Source of the DNA: Oceanicaulis sp. HLUCCA04
Lineage (GTDB): Bacteria > Pseudomonadota > Alphaproteobacteria > Caulobacterales > Maricaulaceae
Length of the DNA stretch: 64,000 bases
Assembly (NCBI GenBank): GCA_001314625.1
Contig: LJSH01000001.1
Location: forward strand, 186,001-250,000
Direction: 5' to 3'
Shown here: positions 34,567 through 44,068 of the stretch, piece after piece
Position numbering within the stretch: position 1 is the first letter of the stretch
Layout of the letters: each line of letters opens with the position of its first letter
Translations under genes and position numbers: made by a program
The notes under the pieces: model-generated
What the model was told of the DNA's origin: nothing
What the model saw: the letters and a program-made list of their open reading frames with translations, nothing else
The model's database searches: none

Positions 34567-35931
34567 CTACTGGGTCGGAGCGACCCGCCAGTAGCCATAC
34601 TGGTCCTGGCACATGCGCACCTGGTCGTAGGCCACTTCACCATTGGGCAGGAAGATCTCCGCATCGCCCCAGCGGCAACGCTGATTGTTCCAGCTGTGGA
34701 AGTCGCGGGCATGGACCACGCCGCGCACGCCCGAATGCGGGTTGTGCCAGTAATATGGATTGCCGGTGTTGAAGGCGTAATGCGTGGCGTAGTGATACTG
34801 GCCACGGTCACAATCGCTGAGCGCTGCGCCCAGCCCGCCGCCGATCAGCCCGCCCGCCAGCAGCGCGCCGGCATCGCCGTCCGAAACGGCTGCGCCCAGC
34901 AGGGCACCCACCAGCGCGCCGGCAGCGACATTGCCGCCATTCGTCCGGCAGACGCCATCGGTATAGTAGAAGTTCGAGCGCGCGTAGTTGGAGTGATAGC
35001 GCGGATTATAGGTCCATCCCGAATAGTTGACATGGTGGTGGACGATCCGCACCGGGGGCGTCCAGCGCACATTCCGGCGGCCATAGCGGTTCACATAGTA
35101 ATGGTTGTGATAGACCGCAGGTGCGCGCACCGCGTTCGAGCGTGAATAGCGCACATTATAGTGCTGGTGACGGTAGCTCGGGCGCGCGTGATGCTGCGGC
35201 CGGTGCTGCCATTGTCCCCGCTGGGGATGACCCTGCGGACGATTTTGCCACTGGCCCGGCGGACGCCCTTGCGGGCCGTGCTGTGCTTGCGGGCGCTGAG
35301 GACGGCCCTGGAAGCCCTGCGGACGATCAGGACGCCCCTGGAAGCCCGGCTGGCGTTGGGGCCGGTTCTGCCATTCACGCCCGGCAGGACGGCCCGGCGG
35401 GCGCCCTTGTGGCGCCTGGCCTCTTTGTACCTGCTCGCGGCGCTGCTGGAACTGGGCGCGGCGGTCGGCATCGCCGCGGCCCTGCCATCGCTGGCCGGGC
35501 TGCTGTTGAGTCTGTTGGGCCTGCCTGCGCTGCTGCCATTGCTCGCGCCGGGCTGTATCGGCGCCTCTGCGGGTGTCCTGCTGCTGTGCGACGGGGCGCT
35601 GACGTGGCGCGATGTCCGATTGTGCCGCGCGACGGTCAAAAACGGGACGGCCTTGCGGGCGCTGCTGCGGCGCACCTTGCTGGACCTGGCCCCGGCCTCG
35701 CCAGCCGCCTTCACGTCCGCCACCGCGCGGGCCGCGCATCTCTGGACCACCACGGCGGCCCTCGCGGCCCTCGCGGCCGCCCCTGCGGCCATCGCGCTCT
35801 TGCGCGTCGGTTGCGGCGTCGAGAACGTCAGCAGCATCGGCTGTCGGTATGAATGCCAGTTCGCCCGGCGCTGCGAACGCGGTCATCAATGCAATCGCGG
35901 CTGCAGACAGGGTCAGTTTTCCGGTCGCCAT
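34567..35931 (-). CDS. Secreted R/Q/G/P-rich, intrinsically disordered protein with glycine-zipper segment
   Basis: Signal peptide, about 220 aa of RGG/QGR/QNRPQ composition, then GALVGALLGAAVSDGDAGALLAGGLIGGGLGAALSDC. Confidence 0.72.
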   Translation of the reverse strand: MATGKLTLSAAAIALMTAFAAPGELAFIPTADAADVLDAATDAQERDGRRGGREGREGRRGGPEMRGPRGGGREGGWRGRGQVQQGAPQQRPQGRPVFDRRAAQSDIAPRQRPVAQQQDTRRGADTARREQWQQRRQAQQTQQQPGQRWQGRGDADRRAQFQQRREQVQRGQAPQGRPPGRPAGREWQNRPQRQPGFQGRPDRPQGFQGRPQRPQAQHGPQGRPPGQWQNRPQGHPQRGQWQHRPQHHARPSYRHQHYNVRYSRSNAVRAPAVYHNHYYVNRYGRRNVRWTPPVRIVHHHVNYSGWTYNPRYHSNYARSNFYYTDGVCRTNGGNVAAGALVGALLGAAVSDGDAGALLAGGLIGGGLGAALSDCDRGQYHYATHYAFNTGNPYYWHNPHSGVRGVVHARDFHSWNNQRCRWGDAEIFLPNGEVAYDQVRMCQDQYGYWRVAPTQ

Positions 35932-35970
35932 GGGCTTCCTCCTTGGTTTCAAGAGGCCACAATCGGGCAA

Positions 35971-35985
35971 TTAACCAGACCGTAA
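35971..35985. promoter_or_regulatory. CtrA-like site (TTAA-N7-GTAAC)
   Basis: TTAACCAGACCGTAA, one mismatch to TTAA-N7-TTAA(C), 40 nt upstream of the 35931 start. Confidence 0.3.
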
Positions 35986-36092
35986 CAATGTCTATCTGAG
36001 CCGGACATGAACGGTGCCTTCACCTTGCCGGGATGGCCCTTTATCCGCATGGCGCTTGACGTTAAGGCCCGCCAGAGTGCAAACGCAGCGCC

Positions 36093-37403
36093 ATGAAGCG
36101 CCGTTCCCGTTCATCTTCACCGCCACGTACCGTTGCTGAGCGGGCGCTGCGCGTCACCGCGCGGGCCGTCGGCGCACGCGGCGATTCTGTCTGTGCCGAT
36201 CCGAAATCGGGCACAGCGGTGTTTGTGCCCGGCCTCCTGCCCGGAGAGACCGCCGATATCGTGGCGCGGGCGGAGCGCGGGAGGATACGCGAACGCCTGA
36301 CCACATCGGCAGAACGTGTCGAACCTTTCTGTTCCGTCGCACAAAAATGCGGTGGCTGCTCTCTCCAGCACTGGCAGAGCGATGCCTACCGGGCGTGGAA
36401 ACGCGATCTGGTGGTCGAGGCGCTGGAGCGCGAGGGGCTTGTCGCCGAGGTGCGTCCGCTCATAGATGCAGGCGGGGAAGGCCGGCGCAGAGTTGCCCTT
36501 CATGCCCGCAGAATGGGCACCCGGCTTCTGCTGGGCTTCACCGAACGCGCAGGCCAGACAATCGCCGATACTGATGATTGCCCGGTGGCCGAGGCCCGGA
36601 TACGAAAATCCTTCCCGGCACTGCGCGAACTGGCAATGGCGGTGCTGTCGTCAAAGTTTGATACCGCGATCATTGCGGTCACGGCCACCGGGCCGGGTCT
36701 CGACGTTCATGTCGCCCGCAAAGGGCCGGTGACGCTTGATGACCGGCTGACGGGCGGGGAGTTGCTGGCCCGCGAAGGCTGGGCGCGCCTGACCATCGGG
36801 TCTGAACTGATTGCAGAAGGCACGCCGCCGGTTGTGCGTTTCGGCACCGCGAAGGTCGCCCCGCCACCGGGCGGTTTCCTGCAAGCCACCGATGCGGGCG
36901 AGGCGGCGCTGGCGGCCATTGTCATGGACGCGCTCAAAATGGCTCTGAAAGCCGCACCCAAGGAGGCACGGGGTGTGATCGACCTTTATGCCGGTTCGGG
37001 CGCGTTCGCCTTGCGCATGGCGTCTCTGGCACCGGTAAGGGCGGTGGAAGGCGAGGCAGCCCCTCTGGCGGCGCTGGACCATGCTGCGCGTCACACGCCC
37101 GGCCTGAAGCCTGTAAGTGTTTTGCAGCGCGATCTCGCCCTGGAACCGCTTTCCATTCGCGAGCTGACCGGCGCGGCGATGGCGGTCGTCGATCCGCCCC
37201 GCGCCGGCGCGAAGGAGCAGATGGAATTGCTGGCCGGGTCGGGCATTCCGGTGATTGTCTCGATCAGCTGCAATCCGTCCACCTTCGCACGTGATGCGGC
37301 GATTTTGCTGCGTACAGGCTATGCCATGGGACCTGTCACGCCGATCGACCAGTTCGTCCACACGGCCCATGTCGAATGCGCGGCGGTGTTCACGAAAGGG
37401 TAG
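36093..37403 (+). CDS. Class I SAM-dependent RNA methyltransferase (RumA/TrmA-like)
   Basis: FCSVAQKCGGCSLQHWQ cluster-like Cys motif, VIDLYAGSGAFALRMA, VDPPRAGAKEQ, SISCNPSTFARDA. Confidence 0.9.
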   Translation: MKRRSRSSSPPRTVAERALRVTARAVGARGDSVCADPKSGTAVFVPGLLPGETADIVARAERGRIRERLTTSAERVEPFCSVAQKCGGCSLQHWQSDAYRAWKRDLVVEALEREGLVAEVRPLIDAGGEGRRRVALHARRMGTRLLLGFTERAGQTIADTDDCPVAEARIRKSFPALRELAMAVLSSKFDTAIIAVTATGPGLDVHVARKGPVTLDDRLTGGELLAREGWARLTIGSELIAEGTPPVVRFGTAKVAPPPGGFLQATDAGEAALAAIVMDALKMALKAAPKEARGVIDLYAGSGAFALRMASLAPVRAVEGEAAPLAALDHAARHTPGLKPVSVLQRDLALEPLSIRELTGAAMAVVDPPRAGAKEQMELLAGSGIPVIVSISCNPSTFARDAAILLRTGYAMGPVTPIDQFVHTAHVECAAVFTKG

Positions 37404-37416
37404 GGGCTCTATCTAT

Positions 37417-37507
37417 CTCGTCACCCCCACGCAGGTGGGGGTCCAGGGCCATGCCAGCGGACTGAACGTGACGATCTCTGGGTTCCCGCGTGCGCGGGAA
37501 TGACGAG
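37417..37507. repeat. REP/BIME-like inverted doublet (copy B)
   Basis: Same palindrome family as 26339-26430, inverted pair with a 30-nt spacer. Confidence 0.7.
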
Positions 37508-37621
37508 GTTCTGTGACCTGCCCCGGTCAAGCCCATGCTCCTGCTCACCGTCAAACCCCTGTGGACGTGTGCGGCGGGCCCGGCTATCACGCGGGCCCTA
37601 ACTCATTGCAGGCCCGATCCC

Positions 37622-38899
37622 ATGCACGACATACGCTTTATCCGCGAGAACCCTGATGTTTTCGACGCCGCCATGAAAAAGCGCGGGGGCGGGCCGGAAG
37701 CATCACGCCTGCTTGATCTGGACAGCCAGCGCCGCGAAGCCACCGCGCGCCTGCAAGAGCTGGAGACCGAGCGGAACGCCAAGTCCAAACTGATCGGTCA
37801 GGCGAAAGCCAAGGGCGATGACGCGCTGTTCAACCAGCTGCGCGCCGAGGTCGACGCGCTCAAAGGCGAGATGGACAAGGCTGACGCCGCCCAGAAAGCT
37901 GCTGACGAGGCGCTGCGCACCGAACTCGCCTCGCTGCCTAACATGCCGTTCGAGGACGTGCCCGAAGGCGCGGACGAGAACGATAATGAGGAAGTGCGAG
38001 GCTGGGGCGAACCCAAAGAGTTCACTTTCGACCCGAAAGACCATGTCGCCATCGGCGAGGGGCTGAATGGTCTCGATTTCGAGGCTGCCGCCGCCATGTC
38101 AGGCGCGCGCTTTGCGGTGCTCAAAGGCCAGCTTGCCCGTCTGGAGCGCGCGCTTGCCGCCTTCATGCTGGACATGCACACGCTCGAGCATGGCTATAGC
38201 GAGACCAGCGTACCGCTGCTGGTGCGCGACGAGGCGCTGTTTGGCACCGGGCAATTACCGAAATTCACTGAAGACCAGTTCCGCACGACCGATGATCGCT
38301 GGCTGATCCCCACTGCCGAAGTGCCGCTGACCAATCTGGTACGCGACGCCATCCATGCTGATAGCGCGCTGCCGATGCGCATGACCGCGCATACGCCGTG
38401 CTTTCGCTCCGAGGCGGGCGCAGCGGGGCGCGATACGCGCGGCCTGATGCGCATGCACCAGTTCTACAAGGTGGAGCTGGTCTCCATCGTGAAGCCGGAA
38501 GAGAGCGAAGATGAGCTGGAGCGGATGACGGGCTGCGCCGAAGCGGTCCTGCGCGCTCTGGAGCTGCCCTACCGGGTGATGCTGCTGTGCGCAGGCGATA
38601 TGGGCTTTGGCGCACGCAAAACCTACGATCTGGAGGTCTGGCTACCCAGTCAGCAGACCTATCGCGAGATTTCGTCCTGCTCGAACTGCGGGGACTTCCA
38701 GGCCCGGCGGATGGAGGCCCGCTTCAGGCGCGAGGGCGAGAAGAAGCCGGAATATCTCCACACGCTCAACGGCTCGGGTGTAGCCGTCGGCCGCGCCATG
38801 CTGGCGGTCCTTGAAAATCACCAGAATGAGGATGGCTCGGTCACGATTCCCGCTGCCTTGCGTCCCTATATGGGCGGGATTGAGGTGCTGACACCGTGA
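37622..38899 (+). CDS. serS: Seryl-tRNA synthetase
   Basis: [22 protein letters not shown] ... TAEVPLTNL ... [15 protein letters not shown]. Confidence 0.96.
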   Translation: MHDIRFIRENPDVFDAAMKKRGGGPEASRLLDLDSQRREATARLQELETERNAKSKLIGQAKAKGDDALFNQLRAEVDALKGEMDKADAAQKAADEALRTELASLPNMPFEDVPEGADENDNEEVRGWGEPKEFTFDPKDHVAIGEGLNGLDFEAAAAMSGARFAVLKGQLARLERALAAFMLDMHTLEHGYSETSVPLLVRDEALFGTGQLPKFTEDQFRTTDDRWLIPTAEVPLTNLVRDAIHADSALPMRMTAHTPCFRSEAGAAGRDTRGLMRMHQFYKVELVSIVKPEESEDELERMTGCAEAVLRALELPYRVMLLCAGDMGFGARKTYDLEVWLPSQQTYREISSCSNCGDFQARRMEARFRREGEKKPEYLHTLNGSGVAVGRAMLAVLENHQNEDGSVTIPAALRPYMGGIEVLTP

Positions 38900-39711
38900 G
38901 CGAGTTTTTTACCGGGAAGAACCCGCGCATATTGATCACCAATGATGATGGTATCCGCGCGCCGGGCCTGAAGGTCCTGCGCCAGATCGCGCAATCGGTG
39001 TCCGACGATGTCTGGGTGGTGGCGCCTGCCGAGGAGCAGTCCGGTATGAGCCGGGCCCTGTCGCTGAACTCGCCCTTGCGCGCGCGCCGTGTCGCCGACA
39101 AGCGCTATGCGGTCACCGGCACGCCGGCTGACTGCGTGCTGATGGCGATCAATGACATTGTCGAAGGCAAGGAGCCCGATCTGGTGCTGTCAGGCGTCAA
39201 TCGCGGCCAGAACATCGCCGAGGACGTTACCGTTTCGGGCACTGTGGCGGGAGCCATGCAAGGCCGTCAGATGGGCATTCCGTCGATTGCGTTCTCGCAA
39301 GCTTACGGAATTTCCGGGCGCGACGCGATCAAATGGCAGACGGCCAGCGCGTTCGGCCCGATTATCCTGAAAAAGCTGCTGGAGGAGCGCTGGTCGGAAA
39401 ATGTCGTGATGAACGTCAATTTTCCCGATAGCGAGCCCGAAGATGTCTCCGAGATCGAAGTGACGGTGCAGGGCATGCGCGACCAGCACAATATCAGGAC
39501 GGTGCGCCGCGAGGATCTGCGCGGCCAGGCCTATTACTGGATCGGCTTCGAGGGCCGTCCCTCGACCCCTGCGGTCGGCACCGATCTGCGCGCCATCTAT
39601 GAGGGCCGTATCTCGATCACTCCGCTGCATCTGGACCTGACCCACCATGCCACACGCGACCGGCTGGCCGATCATCTGGGCGGGCCGGTAGCGCCGCCCG
39701 ATCAGGGCTGA
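38896..39711 (+). CDS. surE: 5'/3'-nucleotidase SurE
   Basis: [42 protein letters not shown]. Confidence 0.96.
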   Translation: MSEFFTGKNPRILITNDDGIRAPGLKVLRQIAQSVSDDVWVVAPAEEQSGMSRALSLNSPLRARRVADKRYAVTGTPADCVLMAINDIVEGKEPDLVLSGVNRGQNIAEDVTVSGTVAGAMQGRQMGIPSIAFSQAYGISGRDAIKWQTASAFGPIILKKLLEERWSENVVMNVNFPDSEPEDVSEIEVTVQGMRDQHNIRTVRREDLRGQAYYWIGFEGRPSTPAVGTDLRAIYEGRISITPLHLDLTHHATRDRLADHLGGPVAPPDQG

Positions 39712-39721
39712 GGCATCCAGC

Positions 39722-40366
39722 ATGGCCGGGGATTTTGACACGCGCGTTATCGAGCTGGTCATGGCCCTGCGCAATGCCGGGATACGTGACAAGTCGGTGC
39801 TGGCCGCCATGGAGCGCACCCCGCGCAATCTTTTCGTGCCGGAGAGTTTTGCCGATCAGGCCTTCGAGAACCGGCCTTTGCCGATTGATTGCGGCCAGAC
39901 CATCTCGCAGCCTTTGATCGTCGCCATGATGACGCAGGCTCTGGAAGTCACAGACCGCTGCAAGGTGCTGGAGGTGGGGACGGGCTCAGGCTATCAGGCC
40001 GCCGTTCTGGCGCGGCTCTGCCGGCGGGTCTACACGATAGAGCGCTACCGCACGCTGAGCCAGGAGGCGGTGAAGCGCTTCGAGGCCGTGCGCCTGACCA
40101 ATATCGTCACGCGTATCGGCGATGGCACGAAAGGCTGGCCCGAACAGGCGCCGTTTGACCGCATCATCGTGACCGCTGCCGCGCCCGTCCGCCCGGATGC
40201 CATACTCGGCCAGCTGCGCGAAGGGGGCATTTGCGTGGCCCCGGTGCAGAATGGCGCCGTCCAGACGCTCTACCGCTACAGGCTGGAGGCTGGTGGGATC
40301 CACGAAGAATCCCTTCTCGATGTTCGCTTCGTACCGCTTGTGGAGGGCATGGCCCGCTCGCTGTAA
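39722..40366 (+). CDS. pcm: Protein-L-isoaspartate O-methyltransferase
   Basis: QTISQPLIVAMMTQALEV, VLEVGTGSGYQAAVLARL. Confidence 0.95.
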   Translation: MAGDFDTRVIELVMALRNAGIRDKSVLAAMERTPRNLFVPESFADQAFENRPLPIDCGQTISQPLIVAMMTQALEVTDRCKVLEVGTGSGYQAAVLARLCRRVYTIERYRTLSQEAVKRFEAVRLTNIVTRIGDGTKGWPEQAPFDRIIVTAAAPVRPDAILGQLREGGICVAPVQNGAVQTLYRYRLEAGGIHEESLLDVRFVPLVEGMARSL

Positions 40367-40458
40367 AACGCGAGCGTAAACACATCCGCCTTGACGTTCC
40401 CGTCCGCGAGGCGGATTCTGGTCGCGGGGCTGGGACTCAGCAATTGGGAGATATCGGC

Positions 40459-40887
40459 ATGAAATATCGCAATATTTGCACTGGATTCGCCGTCAGCCTT
40501 GCTATTCTGGGCACCTCCGCGATGGCCTCCGCACAGGAGCCGTCCGAAGCGGCAGCCGAGCGCCTCGCGCAGTTTGAACGTACCGGCGAGACCGTGAACT
40601 GCGTCAACCTGACCCGGCTGCGTTCGATCCAGCCGCTCGACGACAGTCATTTCCTCATCGAGATGCGCGGTGGCGACATGTATCTCAACGTCACGACCGG
40701 CCAGTGCAACCGGGCTGCCAGCGCTGGCACCTATCTGCAATACTCCACGCCGGGCAGCCAGTTTTGCCGCAACCAGATCATCGACGTCGTCGACAATGGC
40801 GGGAGCGGCATGCTGTCGGGCAGCTGCGCACTGGGCGAGTTCGAGGCACTGACGCCTGTTGACCACGGTGACAGCCCGTCGCGGTAG
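40459..40887 (+). CDS. Small secreted protein (DUF6491-like)
   Basis: Signal peptide MKYRNICTGFAVSLAILGTSAMASAQ; conserved-looking Cys pattern NCVNL...GQCNR...QFCRNQ...GSCALGEF. Confidence 0.65.
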   Translation: MKYRNICTGFAVSLAILGTSAMASAQEPSEAAAERLAQFERTGETVNCVNLTRLRSIQPLDDSHFLIEMRGGDMYLNVTTGQCNRAASAGTYLQYSTPGSQFCRNQIIDVVDNGGSGMLSGSCALGEFEALTPVDHGDSPSR

Positions 40888-40910
40888 AGACATTGTCCGC
40901 CAGGCTTTGG

Positions 40911-40925
40911 CTAACGCGTGATTAA
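40911..40925. promoter_or_regulatory. CtrA-like site (CTAA-N7-TTAAC)
   Basis: CTAACGCGTGATTAA(C), one mismatch to TTAA-N7-TTAAC, 58 nt before the LysM-M23 start. Confidence 0.35.
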
Positions 40926-40983
40926 CGCTCGCGCGCCATGATGCACGCTTGTACGGGTTCGGTACGGCAGGAATTGGCGGCAG

Positions 40984-41907
40984 ATGATCACGCAGGCGGT
41001 TCGATGGGCGGCACTGGCGGCGCTTTGCGCGGCCTTGTCTGCTTGTGCGTCGCGGCCTGAGGTCATTCGTGATTCGTCAGGCTCATCGGGCCGCCAGCTC
41101 GCCCGCTCGGCTGATTGCGGCCCGCGCTACACCGTGCGGCGCGGCGATACGCTGAGCGCAATTGCACAAAATTGCGATGTGCGCTGGCTGGATCTGGCAG
41201 CCGAGAACAATCTGTCGGCGCCCTATACCCTGCGCGATGGCCAGGTGCTGGTCATGCCTGGCGGCGCACGCACCTACACGGTGCGCCGGGGCGATAATCT
41301 CTACAGGGTGGCGGTCAGCCACGGCATGAGCCTGCAGGAGCTGGCCTCCATCAACGGCATTCCCGCACCCTACACGATCTATCCCGGCCAGGAATTGCAG
41401 CTGTCGGGCAGCGCCCGTCCGGTGCAGCAGGCGGCTGTCACGCCCCCGCCAGCGCCTGCCCAGCGTCCGGCCCCTGCCAGTACGCCGCCGCCGGCTGCCG
41501 TCAGCCAGCCCTCGCAACCGGCTGCCGGCGCGCCTGCATTCCGATGGCCCCATGACGGCGAAGTCATCGCCAATTTTGGCTCCCAGCCAGGTGGACGCCG
41601 CAATGATGGCATCAAGATCGCCGCCAGCGTGGGCGAGCCGGTACGTGCTGCGGCAGCTGGTGAAGTGGTCTATGCAGGCAATGAATTGCAAGGCTATGGC
41701 GAGCTGGTGCTCCTGCGCCACGGAGACTGGGTGACGGCCTATGCGCACAACTCCGTCTTGCGGGTATCGGTGGGACAACAGGTCGAGGCTGGCGCGGTTA
41801 TCGCCGAGGCCGGGTCATCGGGATCGGCCAACAGGGTCCAGGTTCATTTCGAAATCCGGCGCGGTGTGACGCCGGTGGACCCGATGCAGCATCTGCCCCG
41901 GCGCTGA
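40984..41907 (+). CDS. LysM and M23/LytM domain lipoprotein (NlpD/DipM-like)
   Basis: Two LysM repeats (YTVRRGDTLSAIAQNCDV; YTVRRGDNLYRVAVSHGM), LytM domain; follows surE-pcm. Confidence 0.9.
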   Translation: MITQAVRWAALAALCAALSACASRPEVIRDSSGSSGRQLARSADCGPRYTVRRGDTLSAIAQNCDVRWLDLAAENNLSAPYTLRDGQVLVMPGGARTYTVRRGDNLYRVAVSHGMSLQELASINGIPAPYTIYPGQELQLSGSARPVQQAAVTPPPAPAQRPAPASTPPPAAVSQPSQPAAGAPAFRWPHDGEVIANFGSQPGGRRNDGIKIAASVGEPVRAAAAGEVVYAGNELQGYGELVLLRHGDWVTAYAHNSVLRVSVGQQVEAGAVIAEAGSSGSANRVQVHFEIRRGVTPVDPMQHLPRR

Positions 41908-42002
41908 ATAACTGATCAGAATACGCCGATGCGAGTTGCGCCAGCGGCGTGCGTGGATATAGTCCCGCGCAAATTCCCCATTGCATCCAAGGATACCCAG
42001 AC

Positions 42003-42386
42003 ATGCCTGCATTTCTTGACTCTGTGACGCTTGCTGCCGCCGGTGGTGCTGGCGGGATGGGTGCGCTGCTGATCCAGCTCTTCCCCTTCCTGCTGATTTT
42101 CGTCGTGTTCTACTTCCTGCTGATCCGTCCGCAGCAACAACGTGTCAAGAAGCACCGCGAGATGGTCGAGGCACTGCAGCGCGGTGATGAAGTCGTCACC
42201 GCTGGCGGCCTGATCGGCAAGGTCACACGTGTGGCAGACGGTGAATTGACTGTGGAACTGGCGCAAGGCGTGCGCGTGAAAGTGGTGCGTCAGACCATTT
42301 CCGAAGTGCGTGCGCGCACCGCGCCCTCGCGTTCGCGCCGGGACGAAGATGACAGCGAAGGCAGCGATGAGGACCAGCGCAGCTAG
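42003..42386 (+). CDS. yajC: Preprotein translocase subunit YajC
   Basis: FLLIFVVFYFLLIRPQQQRVKKHREMVEALQRGDEVVTAGGLIGKV. Confidence 0.95.
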   Translation: MPAFLDSVTLAAAGGAGGMGALLIQLFPFLLIFVVFYFLLIRPQQQRVKKHREMVEALQRGDEVVTAGGLIGKVTRVADGELTVELAQGVRVKVVRQTISEVRARTAPSRSRRDEDDSEGSDEDQRS

Positions 42387-42421
42387 CGCTCAGCGCTGCT
42401 GCGTCCTATCTGCAATCCGCC

Positions 42422-44053
42422 ATGCTATATTTCGCTCGCTGGAAGATCGCCCTCATCCTTGGAACCATCCTGCTCGGGGTGATGTTCCTGCTGCCCAATT
42501 TCGTACCGGAAAGCACACGCTACGGTTCTGACGGGACGCCGCAAGGCGTGTGGTCGACCCTGCCGAGCGATACGCTCAATCTCGGTCTTGATCTGCGCGG
42601 CGGTTCCCATCTGGTCTTCCAGGTGGATATGGACGAGGTGCGCGAAGACCGTCTCGTCCGGCTGGCTGATGATGTCCGCACCGTGCTGCGAAACCAGCCT
42701 GCGATCCTGACGGCAGCGCCTGCGGTCGTTGAAGGACGGGTCGTCGTGCGTCTGTCGCGCCCGGATGATCTGGAGGCGGCACTTGACCGTCTGGAAGACA
42801 TCAATGAGCCGGTTTCCAACTCGTTCGGGCAGGCCAGCCTTGATCAGACACTGTCCATTGAGGCCGATGAGGATGGGCGCACGATCCGCGTAGCGATTAC
42901 AGAGGCCGCGCTGGAGGAAATCCAGAGCCGCACCGTCACCCAGTCGGTCGAGGTCATTCGCCGCCGCATCGACGCTACCGGCACCACCGAACCCACTATC
43001 GTGCGTCAGGGTGATGACCGCGTGCTGGTGCAGGTGCCGGGCGAAAGCGATCCGCAGCGCATTATCGAGCTTGTCGGCACGACCGCCCGGATGACCTTTC
43101 ACATGGTCGAGGCCAATGTGGATCCGGGCCCGGACGGGCAGGGGCGCACTCCGCCGGGCGTCATCATCCTGCCACAGGAATCCCCCGAAGAGCCGTTTCT
43201 GGCCGTCCAGCGCCGTGCTCTGGTGACCGGCGAACAGCTGGTTGATGCCTCGCAGGGCTTCAATGAGTCCGGGCAGCCATCGGTCAATTTCCGTTTCAAC
43301 ACCTCCGGCGCCCGCGCGTTCGGTGATGCGACCGCCGCCAATGTGGGCCGGCGCTTTGCTATCGTGCTTGATGACGTGATCATCTCCGCGCCGCGCATCC
43401 GTTCGCCCATTCTGGGCGGGTCGGGCATGATTGATGGCGGCTTCACCGTCCAGTCGGCGTCCGATCTGGCCAACATGCTCAATGCCGGGGCATTGCCTGC
43501 ACGCCTGACGCCGGTCGAGCAGCGCACGGTCAGTGCCGGGCTGGGTCAGGACTCCATCGAGCGCGGCCAGATCGCCATCATTATCGGGTTCAGCCTTGTG
43601 ATCGTGTTCATGCTGCTGGCCTACGGATTTTTCGGCATCGCTTCCACAGTCGCACTGGTCGTGAATATCTGCCTTTTGATGGGCGGCCTGTCCGGCCTGC
43701 AGGCGACACTCACCTTGCCGGGCATTGCGGGTATCGTGTTGACCATCGGTATGGCCGTTGATGCCAACGTGCTGATTTTCGAGCGGATACGCGAGGAATA
43801 CCGGGCCGGGCGCACCGTGACCAATGCCATCGAGAACGGGTATCAGCACGCCCAGTCGGCCATTCTGGATGCCAATGTCACCACCTTTATCGCGGCAGCG
43901 GTGCTCTACATGATGGGCGCAGGCCCAGTGCGCGGGTTTGCCGTTACGCTCGGTATCGGCATCATCACCTCGGTGTTCACCGCCTTTGTGTTTTCGCGGC
44001 TTTTGCTGGCGGGCTGGCTGCGCCTTGCCAAGCCCAAAAGCCTGCCGATGTAG
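42422..44053 (+). CDS. secD: Protein translocase subunit SecD
   Basis: LNLGLDLRGGSHLVFQVD; AVDANVLIFERIREE. Confidence 0.96.
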   Translation: MLYFARWKIALILGTILLGVMFLLPNFVPESTRYGSDGTPQGVWSTLPSDTLNLGLDLRGGSHLVFQVDMDEVREDRLVRLADDVRTVLRNQPAILTAAPAVVEGRVVVRLSRPDDLEAALDRLEDINEPVSNSFGQASLDQTLSIEADEDGRTIRVAITEAALEEIQSRTVTQSVEVIRRRIDATGTTEPTIVRQGDDRVLVQVPGESDPQRIIELVGTTARMTFHMVEANVDPGPDGQGRTPPGVIILPQESPEEPFLAVQRRALVTGEQLVDASQGFNESGQPSVNFRFNTSGARAFGDATAANVGRRFAIVLDDVIISAPRIRSPILGGSGMIDGGFTVQSASDLANMLNAGALPARLTPVEQRTVSAGLGQDSIERGQIAIIIGFSLVIVFMLLAYGFFGIASTVALVVNICLLMGGLSGLQATLTLPGIAGIVLTIGMAVDANVLIFERIREEYRAGRTVTNAIENGYQHAQSAILDANVTTFIAAAVLYMMGAGPVRGFAVTLGIGIITSVFTAFVFSRLLLAGWLRLAKPKSLPM

Positions 44054-44068
44054 GCCGGAGACAGACAG

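Noticed and set aside
35121-35985. 243- and 274-aa plus-strand ORFs opposite the RGQ-rich gene
   Set aside because: Composition-driven open frames; the minus strand has a signal peptide, a glycine zipper and a terminator.
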